Below are positions 22,801 through 32,639 of a stretch of 64,000 nucleotides of DNA, one piece after another. Made by a program: the position numbers and the translations under genes. This DNA is from Eutreptiella sp. 'Long Island Sound 2002' (taxonomy: Eukaryota; Euglenozoa; Euglenophyceae; Eutreptiales; Eutreptiaceae), in contig OZ038384.1 in assembly GCA_964036045.1 (NCBI GenBank), forward strand, positions 42,078,704-42,142,703. Direction: 5' to 3'. The notes beneath the pieces were generated by a model that saw only the letters and a list, made by a program, of their open reading frames with translations, was not told the DNA's origin and did no database searches. How positions within the stretch are numbered: position 1 is the first letter of the stretch; each line of letters opens with the position of its first letter.

Positions 22801-23211
22801 CATGGACAGGTTGCCGTTGCTTTGTAGTGCCGTGCACTTCGGTTAGGAATCCCTGAGGCTGGTTGACTGAATGAGTGATTGGGTGAGTGATGGACTGACT
22901 GAGTGTGGGTGGGTGATGGGGCATGAACAGTCCCCTGACAGTCCCTTGGCGTGACATTGGGCGCACGCAGCAAACCGTTCCTTTGTGTGCAACAGGGCAC
23001 AATTTACTACGAGAACAACGACAAGTACAACGGTGGATGGAAGAGCGATGAGCGACACTCTTTTGGAATCTTCTGGTACGCATCGGGCAACCGGTATGAC
23101 CTTGCCTCTGCTCGTGAGGGATCAGAGGGACCTTTCCCCTGCCACCGCCACCGCCACCGCATTTCATCCTCCTCTCTTTCTATTAATTTCAGAGTGGTCG
23201 TCGTCGTGTAA
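16898..23211 (+). CDS. MORN-repeat protein gene, at least nine exons
   Basis: Nine exons join in frame: 16898-16972, 18137-18194, 18314-18465, 18574-18672, 19134-19260, 22290-22380, 22728-22809, 22996-23093 and 23193-23211 (TAA). They total 801 nt and every intron phase matches. About ten MORN units (Y-x-G-x-W, then six residues, then G-x-G) run through the product, for example YVGDWLDDMRHGKG, YVGEWQDEERHGKG and YEGEWKNDCYHGQG; units are continuous across introns. MORN repeats form beta-hairpin rods used as scaffolds and in some lipid-kinase regulatory domains; no catalytic domain is visible, so the role is unknown. Introns start mostly with GT and end with AG; the one after 18672 would start with GC. 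No initiator exon was found, so the N-terminus lies upstream. The last exon encodes Arg and five Val and is less certain. Confidence 0.85.
17234..17689. mobile_element. 456-bp Stowaway-like TIR element inside a MORN-gene intron
   Basis: The left end TACTCCCTCCCATGTGACAG is mirrored at the right end by CGTCACGCGGGAGGGAGTA. TACTCCCTCC is the hallmark terminus of Stowaway MITEs of the Tc1/mariner superfamily, which insert at TA. The element lies wholly in the first mapped intron (16,973-18,136), so it would be spliced out. The AGACCC-type inner motif is shared with the element at 13.8 kb. It encodes nothing. Confidence 0.75.
19318..19857. mobile_element. Possible third member of the AGACCC/GGTCTTAT MITE family
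   Basis: The left part has GACAATAGACCCAGGTCTCT; the right part has GGGTGGGTCTCTTAAATGG and then GGGTTTACTATCAAG, roughly the inverse of the left end. The inner motifs match those of the 13.8-kb element, but the terminal inverted repeat is weak, so the ends are approximate. It lies in the 3.0-kb MORN-gene intron. Confidence 0.4.
19931..20058 (+). repeat. Recent 64-bp tandem duplication
   Basis: Copies 19,931-19,994 and 19,995-20,058 differ at one base (AACAGC versus AACGGC). It lies in the large MORN-gene intron. Confidence 0.95.
21712..21965 (+). repeat. ~112-bp tandem duplication
   Basis: GTACTAGGATGAGTGGCA at 21,781 recurs at 21,894, and TGGGCTGTGCC at about 21,740 recurs at 21,851. A third copy begins near 21,954 but stops after the G-rich start. 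It lies in the same MORN-gene intron. Confidence 0.8.
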
Positions 23212-23565
23212 AGGCACAGGCCTGGCGGCGGCGCGCGCGTGCTCAGTACAAAAAAATTTTATACTGTAGGGGAGGATTTCTTCTCCTGATTGCACCCATG
23301 GACGCGGATTTCTGAGGCGGATTTCTGAGGCACATGCAGTGGTAGGCAGTACAGTTGGAGATTGGCACAATTTCGGCTGTCCAACTGGTGCCGCGAGCAC
23401 TAACGGCATCTAATCACTCCCAGAACCACATGTTGATAGTATCTATCGATGCTGCCCTTCGCGCTTGCGCCAACGTTGTGTCACACCGCCATCATCTCAA
23501 TGTAATGTCCAACGGTTTCTAGGTTTCTCTTGAAGTGCTTCTCCGAGAGTGTTTGGCTGAAACTG

Positions 23566-25840
23566 CGTGCCTCGTTAGCGCCAACCCCCCCCCCCCCCCG
23601 CGCCTCGTTAATGCCAACCCCCCCCCCCCCCTGCGCCTCCTTAGCGCCCAACCTCCCTCCACCCGTGCGCCTCGTTAGCGCCAACCCCCCAACCCCCCTT
23701 GCGCCTCATTAGCGCCACCCCCCCCCCCCCCCGTTCGCCTCGCTAGCGCGCCAACCCCCCCGCGTGCGCCTCACTAGCGCCAAACCCCCCCCACCCCCGT
23801 GCGCCCCGTTAGCACGCCAACCGCCCCCACTATGCACCGCCTTGTATGTGGACCTCCCTCAATTTCGGCTCGCTTCACTCGATGCGGGGGACAACCCCGC
23901 ACCCCCCTTAAATAACAAGCCTCCTACGGTGGCTACAGACCGCTTTTTTTGTGCACCGCCTTGTGTATGCACCACCTTGAATCTATACCGCCTTGTGTAT
24001 ACACCGCCTTGCCCGTGGCCCCTGAAATAACAAGACTCCTGCAGTGGCTACAAACCGCCTTTTGTGTGCACCGCCTTGTGTGTGTACCGCCTTGCCTGTG
24101 GCCCCTGAAATAGCAAGACTCCTTCGGTGGCTACAAACCGCCTTTTGTGTGCACCGCCTTGTGTGTGTACCGCTTTCTATGTGTACCGCCTTGCCTGTGG
24201 CCCCTTAAATAACAAGCCTCCTGCGGTGGCTACAGACCGCCTTTTGTTTGCACTGCCTTGTGTGTGCACCGCCTTGTGTATCCACAAGCTGGTTTGTGCA
24301 TAGCCTTGTGCATGCACGGACTTGTATGTGGACTACGCGCCTCGTTGGTGCCAATCCCCCCCCCCCCCGCGCCTCGTTAGCGCCAACCCCCCAACCCCCC
24401 GTGCGCCTCGTTAGCGCCACACCCCCCCCCCCCCGTTTGCCTCGCTAGCGCGCCAACCCCCCCCCCCCCGTGCGCCTCACTAGCGCCAAACCCCCCCCAC
24501 CCCCGTGCGCCCCGTTAGCGCGCCAAACCGCCCCCACTATGCACCGCCTTGTATGTGAACGTCCCTCAATTTCGGCTCGCTTCACTCGATGCGGGGGACA
24601 ACCCCGCACCCCCCTTGAATGACAAGCCTCCTACGGTGGCTACAGACCGCTTTTTTTGTGCACCGCCTTGTGTATGCACCACCTTGAATCTATACCGCCT
24701 TGTGTATACACCGCCTTGCCTGTGGCCCCTGAAATAACAAGACTCCTGCGTTGGCTACAAACCGCCTGTTGTGTGCATTGCCTTGTGTGTGTACCGCCTT
24801 GCCTGTGGCCCATGAAATAGCAAGACTCCTTCGGTGGCTACAGACCGCCTTTTGTGTGCACCGCCTTGTGTGTGTACCGCTTTCTATGTGTACCGCCTTG
24901 CTTGTGGCCCCTTAAATAACAAGCCTCCTGCGGTGGCTACAGACCGCCTTTTGTGTGCACTGCCTTGTGTGTGCACCGCCTTGTGTATGCACAAGCTAGT
25001 TTGTGCATGGCCTTGTGCATGCACGGACTTGTATGTGGACTACGCGCCTCGTCGGTGCCAATCCCCCCCCCCCCCGCGCCTCGTTAGCGCCAACCCCCCA
25101 ACCCCCCGTGCGCTTCATTAGCGCCACACCCCCCCCCCCGTTTGCCTCGCTAGCGCGCCAACCCCCCCCCCGTGCGCCTCACTAGCGCCAAACCCCCCCC
25201 ACCCACGTGCGCCCCGTTAGCGCGCCAAACCGCCCCCACTATGCACCGCCTTGTATGTGAACGTCCCTCAATTTCGGCTCGCTTCACTCGATGCGGGGGA
25301 CAACCCCGCACCCCCCTTGAATGACAAGCCTCCTACGGTGGCTACAGACCGCTTTTTTTGTGCACCGCCTTGTGTATGCACCACCTTGAATCTATACCGC
25401 CTTGTGTATACACCGCCTTGCCTGTGGCCCCTGAAATAACAAGACTCCTTCGGTGGCTACAAACCGCCTTTTGTGTGCACCGCCTTGTGTGTGTACCGCC
25501 TTGCCTGTGGCCCCTGAAATAACAAGACTCCTTCGGTGGCTACAAACCGCCTTTTGTGTGCACCGCCTTGTGTGTGTACCGCTTTCTATGTGTACCGCCT
25601 TGCTTGTGGCCCCTTAAATAACAAGCCTCTTGTGGTGGCTACAGACCGCCTTTTGTGTGCACCGCCTTGTGTGTGCAGCGCCTTGTGTATGCACAAGCAG
25701 GTATGTGCATAGCCTTGTGCATGCACGGACTTGTATGTGGACTACGCGCCTCGTTGGTGCCAACCTCCCCCCCCGTGCGCCTCGTTAGCGCGCCGAACCC
25801 CCCCCTGCGTGCCTCGTTAGCGCGCCAATTCCGTGTATGT
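23566..25840 (+). repeat. C-rich satellite, ~705-bp higher-order repeat, three copies
   Basis: Short units of the form CGCCTCGTTAGCGCCAAC plus a run of C alternate with blocks of ACCGCCTTGTGTGTG units. The landmark CGCTTCACTCGATGCGGGGG recurs at 23,871, 24,578 and 25,280, giving periods of 707 and 702 bp. Frames through it are low complexity and not credible genes. Confidence 0.9.
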
Positions 25841-26075
25841 TGTAATTGGTATAATTTTTTTTTGCGGTAAATGTGTGCAACCAAAAAGTCGTCTAGTCGT
25901 GTAATTTCTTTTTTGCGGATAGTCGTGTAAGCGTGTCACACGCATTTACCGCAAAAAAAAATTACACGACTTACCGCAAAAAAAAATTACACAATGTGAC
26001 GATTGTTCCTACATGCGTTTACCGCAAAATGTAAAAAATAACACGACCTTACCACAAAGAAAGAATTACCAATTT
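25840..26075. repeat. AT-rich inverted and direct repeats of TTACCGCAAAA / TTACACGAC
   Basis: The arms GTCGTGTAATTTCTTTTTTG (from 25,896) and the inverse CAAAAAAAAATTACACGAC (to 25,970) flank the palindrome GCGTGTCACACGC (25,931-25,943). Further TTACCGCAAAA copies follow. Related A/T-rich sequence at 29,100-29,210 also abuts the same C-rich satellite, so it may be its regular border. Confidence 0.7.
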
Positions 26076-26109
26076 TACTAAAGATGCATTCCTATAGGCA
26101 ATGTGCCCA

Positions 26110-26690
26110 CCTCTGGGCCACCTTTGATTCTACCCCCCGCTTTGAAGCGGTGGGGACCCCCCAGGCAGCAGGGGTTATATAGCCACCCTGCCCACTTGTG
26201 GGCCACCTGTGCTTCTGCCCCCCGCTCAGAAGCGGTGGGGACCCCCCAGGCGGCAGGGGTTATGTAGCCACCCTGCCCACTTGTGGGCCACCTCTGATTC
26301 TGCCCCTTGCTGTGAAGCGGTGGGAACCCCCCAGGCGGCAGGGGTTATGTAGCCACCTTGCCCACTTGTGGGCCAGTTCCTATTCTACCCCCCGCGGTGA
26401 AGCGGTGGGGACCCCCTAAGCGGCAGGGGTTATGTAGCCACTTGGCCCACTTGTGGGCCACCTGTGATTCTACCCCCCGCTTTGAAGCGGTGGGGACCCC
26501 CCAGGCGGCAGGGGTTATGTAGCTACCTGGCCCACTTGTGGGCCACCTGTGATTCTCCCCCCGCTTTGCAGCGGTGGGGACCCCTCAGGCGGCAGGGGTT
26601 ATGTAGCCACGTGGTTCACTTGTGGGCCACTTCTGATTTTGCCTCCCGCTCTGAAGCGGTGGGGACCCCCGAGGCACGCTGCAGATGGCA
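26110..26690 (+). repeat. 85-bp tandem repeat, seven copies
   Basis: GGGCCA recurs at 26,115, 26,200, 26,285, 26,370, 26,455, 26,540 and 26,624. Each unit contains GAAGCGGTGGGGACCCCC and CAGGGGTTATGTAGCC or close variants. The array stops where the downstream coding frame begins. Confidence 0.92.
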
Positions 26691-26706
26691 AATTCATTTT
26701 TCAACA

Positions 26707-27780
26707 ATGGCGATGCTTTGTTTTTTGACCAAGGAGATTCCTCAAAAGGAACGAAGCTTGAACGGACAACCCATTAAGGAGTATCGGCCCATTGATGGTG
26801 CTGCCGTGGCCGAATGGAAAGCCACGTTGCGGAAGATAGAGGAAGTGACCTCGATTACGTGGGAGGTATTTGCAGCCTTTCTCCGCATCCACCGCGTGAC
26901 AGCGGATGGTTGTACTTGTGCAAACTATTGCACGTTCGCGATGTGTGAGGGTGTGTTGTTGTGGCTCCTCGTAAAAGAACCGAATTTTAAGGTACCCTCT
27001 CAATACTCTTGGGGGATTGTTGCCCAACGCCATTTTAACTTGGGCCGTGTTGAGCGCAAGGTGACTGCACGTGCCCAGCCATCAAAAAATGTTCGCAACC
27101 GCCAGTCCGAAAAACTTGCATCCCAAAAGAAAAAGGCACTTGCAAAATGCCGCAGGAAGGTGGTGGCCGGTAGTGATACCGATAGTGACGCTAATGTCTC
27201 CACACTTGCTCTAAACGCACCCGGTGCCGATGAGTCTACGTCTGCTATTGTTGCTGCACCCATGGAGGTGCATCGGAGAATTTGGCATTGGCTTAATCTG
27301 TTTTGGCCACTTTATGTGTGTGGCCAATCTCGCAATGGAAGGGCCCAAAGGTGATTACAACCTGATAAAGCTCGAAAGTGGTGTCAGGAGGTAGACGTTG
27401 ACAAGGTTTTGACCGCCAGCCTCCCCAACGAACCCGTGTCCGGTGATGAGGAGTTGGACGTCCTTTCTAATCCTCTATTTGCCTCTCCCCCAGGTAAGGA
27501 GGTGAAGAAAAAAGAGGTCCAGTCATCTGATTCAGAGGTGGACCTCTCTGCGCCTCCCCCTATGGCCCCTGTGCCAAAGAAGAAGGCAAAGGGAAAGAAG
27601 GCCTTGCCCACGGCACCCTCTGTCGACCCTCCCACTCCCCAAAGGCGTACTCGGAGCACCATCCCGAGCGAAACAGCCCCTTTGGGGGTGGGAGATTGGT
27701 TGACCGACAAGGATATTGTGTGTTGGTTGAACCAAGAGGTCTGCCACAATGAAATCGATGAACCAGTGTGTGGAGTCTAG
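26707..27780 (+). pseudogene. N-terminal part of a Ulp1-associated element protein, split by one TGA
   Basis: The frame from ATG 26,707 is open to TGA 27,352-27,354, continues open in the same frame, and ends at TAG 27,778-27,780. The first ~120 residues are globular and contain EYRPIDGAAVAEWKATLRK. Next come a Lys-rich stretch and an acidic/Ser linker, and the end reads GVGDWLTDKDIVCWLNQEV, which matches the start of C48 (Ulp1-type) cysteine protease domains, where WL-x-D-x-x-I precedes the catalytic core. The first part is unrecognised. The preceding 85-bp array is open in the same frame, but a start inside an array is unlikely, so I chose the first ATG after it. Confidence 0.55.
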
Positions 27781-27833
27781 CGCTTCTATATAGACTCTCC
27801 AAGTACATGCAGAGAGTCTAATCCGGCGAAAGA

Positions 27834-28250
27834 ATGGCCAACATGAGGTGGTGCCATCGCCACATTTTTCTGGTTAATTCGGATGACAAGGAAGGGGTGC
27901 ACTGGTTTGTGTGTGCCTTCGATTGTCGTGTCTGGTTGGAGCTTTTCACTATTTGGGTTTGGGAACCCCTAAGCTCCACTGATTTGATCTGTCCTTTCTT
28001 GTCGGCCTTGAAGAAGTCTTTGCGAACCACCAAGCACCACGCCTTGGGATTCCAAATGGACAATTGGTCTTCAAAGTGGTTTTCAAAGCTTGAACATCGC
28101 GAAGTTGGTGGTGGAGCACCGGGGTACTTTTTCCAATGTGCCCCTCGTCTCAATGGGTGCCGGTTTGGTGGACTGTGTGCAATCGGCATTGTTAATGCCG
28201 ATTGTGCCATGCGGGTCGTTCAGCGACCGGTGATGATGTGGAGGGGGTGA
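27834..28250 (+). pseudogene. Ulp1/C48-like cysteine protease core, catalytic Cys apparently lost
   Basis: HIFLVNSDDKEGVHWFVCAF matches the Ulp1 block in which a hydrophobic-PvN strand precedes the catalytic His of HW (27,900). An Asp follows (CAFDCR), and GFQMDNWSSKW aligns with the oxyanion-hole Gln and the usual D-x-x-x-C-G, except that Ser-Lys stands where Cys-Gly is expected. Ulp1-type enzymes cleave SUMO-like proteins; many eukaryotic DNA transposons carry such domains. The frame is offset from the preceding segment, so an intron or indel lies near 27,781-27,833. With the nucleophile missing it is probably inactive. Confidence 0.55.
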
Positions 28251-28253
28251 CCG

Positions 28254-28784
28254 AGCTTTCTGGCCCTCCTGAGTCCCCCCCCCAGCACCCAAGTTGAAGG
28301 TGCACTTGCGGCTAAGGAGGAGAGTGTTCAGGCCACCCCCACCCCACTCGAAGGCAAGGCGGCCTCCGCCGAGCAGAGCATGGAAAGCCCGGAGGCCAGG
28401 CTGCAATATTCCATGGCCACTTCCATAGAGGAAGAGGACACCCGTTCCAAGGTCCTCATTTGTGGAGAGTGGCGCAAGGTGGCGGATGGCTACCCAGCAG
28501 ATGCATCTGGCCAGCTGGAGCGTGACCGGCTTTTCATCGATGACTTGTCCAAGCAGCTAGTGGCAGACTTGCGCGCCGCTTGTCGGTGTAACCCCAATCC
28601 TGGTGCAAAGCCCAAGTCCGGTGACAAAAAAGCGGACTTGATCTACACGCGTGCATTCTGCAACTACTCGCAGAGGGTGCATGTTTTGTGGGCTGTATTT
28701 TCCTCCGCCGTTGCGTGTACCAACGGTGGAGTGTGCACCATTGCTATTATATTGGCCCCATGCCAGTGCCTTGGTGGCCTATAA
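28254..28784 (+). pseudogene. SAP-like DNA-binding segment downstream of the protease
   Basis: An acidic/Pro linker is readable from about 28,230, but the nine-C run at 28,275-28,283 breaks the frame; with eight C it would stay open into the frame starting at 28,380. There, LSKQLVADLRAACR, then GDKKADLIYTR, resembles a SAP motif, a two-helix DNA-binding element (L-x-x-L-K-x-x-L then G-x-K-x-x-L). The region after about 28,660 looks like unrelated readthrough. With the Ulp1-like part this suggests the accessory protein of a DNA transposon, but the superfamily is uncertain. Confidence 0.4.
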
Positions 28785-29220
28785 TGGTGGCACTAGTCTT
28801 GGCCATGGCCCTGTAAGGACTCTTTTTCTTGAGCCTGATTTTGTTCCCAGTGCAGGCACACTGCATGTTGGCCATTGCCCTGTCAGGACTCTTTTCTTGG
28901 GCCTGATTTTGAGTTTAGCGCCAATGACAACATGTAGAACTGTGTTACATTGGCCGAGTCCCAACTAATTGGTGGCCATGTAGAGTAATATGTGCTTTGT
29001 GGTCTGGGCGTCCCATCGTTAAGGTCGCTATGTGGTGCCGTACGGAACCGGCAGCTGTACATATTGCGCATGTATTGCAAAGGTTGCATTTCTCACAATT
29101 TTTCAATTTTTTTTATCATTCACACGGCTTACAACAAAAAACAATTGCACGCATTTTCCGCAACAAAAAATTGCATGACTAGACGATTTTTTTTGTACAC
29201 GACGTACATTTTTCACCCAA
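28785..29220. other. Non-coding interval with a ~48-bp direct repeat
   Basis: GGCCATGGCCCTGTAAGGAC at about 28,801 recurs as GGCCATTGCCCTGTCAGGAC about 70 bp later, each followed by TCTTTT, CTTG and GCCTGATTTTG. No gene is recognised. Confidence 0.6.
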
Positions 29221-29405
29221 CCCCCCCCCCCCCGCGCGCACCCTGTTAGCGCGCCGACCTCCCCCGCCCCGCGCCTCATTAGCGCCAACCCCCCCCCCCA
29301 CGCCTCGTTCGCACCCCCCCCCCCGCGCCTCGTTATCGCCACCCCCCCCGTGTGCCTCATTAGCGCCAACCCCCCCCCCCCCCCTCGCCGCCGCGTGCGG
29401 GCGCC
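29220..29405 (+). repeat. Second locus of the CGCCTCGTTAGCGCCAAC satellite
   Basis: Units such as GCGCCTCATTAGCGCCAACC separated by C runs match the short units of the 23.6-25.8 kb satellite. It is preceded by an A/T-rich stretch like the one bordering that satellite. Confidence 0.85.
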
Positions 29406-29599
29406 TCGTTACACGAGGCGTGGGGTCTCGCTCAACCACTGTTCTCCGAGGGTCGTTGGAGGTACCAGGTGGTAAATCTGCTCCAGCTTGTCGACCACAT
29501 GTGACATTGACAACATCAACCTCAAGCACCAATGTGAAGTTGAGAACCCAAATGTAAAACCTAGCATGTAAAAGCTGACTTTCATGGAAAAGCTATCAT

Positions 29600-30270
29600 G
29601 TAAACGCTATCACGGAAAGGCTACCCTATAAAAGTAACTGTAAATATAACCATGAGTGCAAAATGTAGCCATGGGTGAGTGTAGCCATGAGTGTTGAATG
29701 TACCCATGAGTGTAGCCAAGAGTGTAAAATGTAGCCCTGAGTGTAGCCATTACTGCAAAATGTAGCCTTGAGTGTAGCCATGACTGTAAAATATAGCCTT
29801 GAGTTGACCCGTGAGTGTAAAATGTAGCCATGAGTGTAGCCATGACTGTAAATGTAGCCCTGAGTGTAGCCATGGGTGTAAAATGTAGCCATGAGTGTAG
29901 CCATGAGTGTAAAATGTAGCCCGGAGTGTAGCCATTGCTGCAAAATGTAGCCCTGAGTGTAGCCATGAGTGTAAAATATAGCCTTGAGTTGAGCCGTGAG
30001 TGTAAAATGTAGCCATGAGTGTAGCCATTAGTGTAAAATGTAGCCCTGAGTGTAGCCACTACTGCAAAATGTAGCCCTGAGTGTAGCCGTGAGTGTAAAA
30101 TGTAGCCATGTGTGCAGCTAGGACTGTGGAATTTAGCCGTCAGTGAAGCCATGAGTGCGAATTGTAGCCCTAACTGTAGCCATGAGTGCGAATTGTAGCC
30201 ATAAGTGGAGGCATGAGTGTAAAATGCAGCCATGAGTGTACCACGAGTGTACAATGTAGCCATGAGGGTA
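29600..30270 (+). repeat. ~31-bp tandem repeat (AAAATGTAGCC ATGAGTGTAGCC)
   Basis: Units of TAAAATGTAGCC, ATGAGTGTAGCC and ATGAGTG recur with a 31-bp period and 12-bp sub-repeats. A period that is not a multiple of three and lacks stops on the minus strand leaves several minus frames open (up to 226 codons); these are artefacts. Confidence 0.9.
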
Positions 30271-30479
30271 AAGGCTGAGGCCAATAACATCTAACAAAAA
30301 AATTCATTGGTAGCACCAAATTTTGTACCCGCGCATTTGCACGGGCCAATGGCTAGTTTTGCTTTAGAATAGACCCCCTGTGCCTCACACCATTTCGCCC
30401 GTCCGCCGAGCGCATCTTCCCTTTGACAGGCCCCGGGGTGCCCTCGGCGCACGCTGGAACACACAATTTCGTTCTTGCT

Positions 30480-30665
30480 GTGCAGTGGCTGGGGCCTTGG
30501 GCAAATTTGGCAAGCCCTAGCCAAGTTGCCATTCGGTGGCTGGGGCCTAGGGGAAGCCCTAGCCAAGTTGTTGACGGGTTGCTTGGGCCTTGGGCAAGCC
30601 CCAGCCATGTGGTTGACGGGTGGCTCGGGCCTTGGGCAAGCCGCGGCCACGTGCCGCGTGGTATT
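30480..30665 (+). repeat. Irregular 43-51-bp repeat (GGGCCTTGGGCAAGCC)
   Basis: GGGCCTTGGGCAA or close variants occur at about 30,491, 30,542, 30,583 and 30,627, each followed by a GCCCTAGCCAAGTTG-like stretch. Confidence 0.7.
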
Positions 30666-30688
30666 TGGTGGTGTTCCATGGTGTGATA

Positions 30689-30701
30689 GTGTGTGTGTCC
30701 A

Positions 30702-30732
<31 letters not shown>

Positions 30733-30738
30733 ACACAC
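30689..30738 (+). repeat. (GT)n microsatellite
   Basis: TGTGTGTCC is followed by an almost pure GT run of about 25 bases that ends in GCGCACACACC. Confidence 0.95.
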
Positions 30739-31040
30739 CCTGTGTGTGCAGCCATTGCCACCACCACCACCCCGCGCTGCATGGTGTGCTTGGTTGGGGT
30801 GGCTGGTTGGTCAAATGGTGGGTTGTTGGTTCGGCATGTTGCTAGGTTGCGTTGTTTGGCGGGTTGGATTGGTTGATGGGTTGGTGCATTTATACCCCTG
30901 TCCGGTGCATCTACACCCCTGGTGTGTGGTGTGTTGTGCTGTTGCATGGTGTTAGATGCTGTGCCTGTCGGTATACCTGTATGTGGAGCACTTTCCAACC
31001 AAAATTCCAAAGAAGGTCCACAATTTTCCAACAAAGTCCC

Positions 31041-31170
31041 GGTGGGGTTGTACACATTTGATGAATTTTTTCCAGCGGCGTTCTAGCGGCCGATCGCATG
31101 AGCGCTTCGCTCGCTCCAACGCTACTAGAACGCCGCTAGAACAAAATCATCAATTGTGTACAACACCCCC
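31041..31170. repeat. 130-bp fold-back element
   Basis: The left arm (TTGTACACATTTGATGAATT, then CCAGCGGCGTTCTAG) is inverted in the right arm (CTAGAACGCCGCTAG, then AAATCATCAATTGTGTACAA). Arms are about 45 bp around a loop of about 38 bp. The GTTCTAG/CTAGAAC cores resemble the GGAAC motifs in the introns of the 37-44 kb transposon. Confidence 0.85.
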
Positions 31171-31214
31171 AGGACCCTGCAATGGCTACACATACATGTG
31201 CACCAAGAGACACA

Positions 31215-31690
31215 ACATTTCACATAATGGAACAACACAACCTAACCCACAAACCAAGGAGAACCCACCAACCAACGAGCCAACAACCAGCCAACCAAAC
31301 AACCAACCAATAACCCAACCATGCACCAACCAACAACCAACCAACAAACAAACCCACCAATCAATCAGCCAACCAGCCAAATGACCAACAACGACACAAA
31401 CAATCACCCAACCAACCAACCAACCAAACCCACCAACCCACCAACCAACCAACAGTGAATCAAACAACCAGCCGACGAACTCAACAACCTTCACCAACCT
31501 AACAACCAACAAACCAACCAAACCACCACCTAGCCGGTCAGCCAACGAACCACCAACCAAACAACCTACCAACCAACTGACCAACACCGAACCAACCAAC
31601 CAACCAACGAACCAACCAACCAACCAACCAACCAACCAACCAAACCCACCAACCAACCAACAACCAATCACACAACCAGCCAACCCCAAG
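31215..31690 (+). repeat. CCAA-rich simple repeat
   Basis: Degenerate CCAACCAA repeats dominate, with a pure stretch at about 31,590-31,650. Confidence 0.9.
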
Positions 31691-31699
31691 TAAGGAACC

Positions 31700-32600
31700 T
31701 AGCAAGCACATTTGTTGGTCTCTCTGTGTGTATGTGTGGCACACACCCCACACACACCATTTAGGCCGGCATCCCTTTTGTGAGAAACAAGTGTGGGTGT
31801 TTTTGGTCTAGTGTTGTTCTAGGCTAGATGTTCGAGCGATCTTCTGGCCAACTCGCTAGACCGTCGGTGGGACAATTTTTTTCCACTTCCATTTTAGGTG
31901 AAAAATCTATAATTGTGAAACATAAGATGAGGAACCCCGGGTACGGTGCCGGGGGTCCTAGTTCTAGTGTTCATATGACCAACCCTATACCCCCGCGGTT
32001 CAGACTAACCCCCATATCTTTCATTGTACCCGTTCTAGCCCGTTCTAGGACACAACGCAATCGGGTGTTCTAGCGTGTACCTAGGGTGGGTGCGGAATTA
32101 GGGATTTGTACTGTTATGGTGCGCTGGTCCCCAAAACCCAGTAACCAGTGAGCGCACGGGAGTCCCGGCTTTTTGTTTTCCCATGAGCAAGATTCTTGTT
32201 AGGTTTTTTTGATCTCAGTGTTACACAATGTACATGAGACGATGCGGTCAGTGAAGTATTCCACATTTCTGTTTTGCTCTTATGCCATCATAGACCCACC
32301 AATGAATTTTCTTGGTGCTTTGTGATGAATTTTTTTTGATTTGCTCTAAATACCCCGGCTGTCCGGCGGTGAATTTTTGTTGTTGATTTGTGTTTCAGAT
32401 TGGGGTGGGTAGAATAGTGTACGATGTTTCAGGGTAGACCACACGGTTGTTCAAATGAGTCCCACAGAAACACAAAGGGAGAGCATACGCGAAGCAATGA
32501 TGGGCCAGTCGTTTCCTGAACGCGTTTTATGAACGCGTTTTGTGAACAGATGCGCAAGCACACAAAAGTTGCTCACTTTTCAATCTGTCCTGTCCACTTC
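31700..32600. other. No gene recognised
   Basis: Short frames only. Scattered GTTCTAG motifs near 31,815, 32,030 and 32,040 resemble the inner repeats of the transposon at 37 kb and may belong to the ends of its decayed relative at 32.6-34.0 kb. Confidence 0.4.
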
Positions 32601-32639
32601 ACTGCTTTTCTTTGTCCCTTGTCCTTGCTTGTTCCTGCC

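Noticed and set aside
23566-26690. CRISPR-like array
   Set aside because: Repeat units are contiguous or degenerate with no unique equal-length spacers, and the context is eukaryotic.
29610-30290. 226-codon minus frame of MATLMATFYTHGYT-type repeats
   Set aside because: Produced by the 31-bp tandem repeat; no flanking coding signal.
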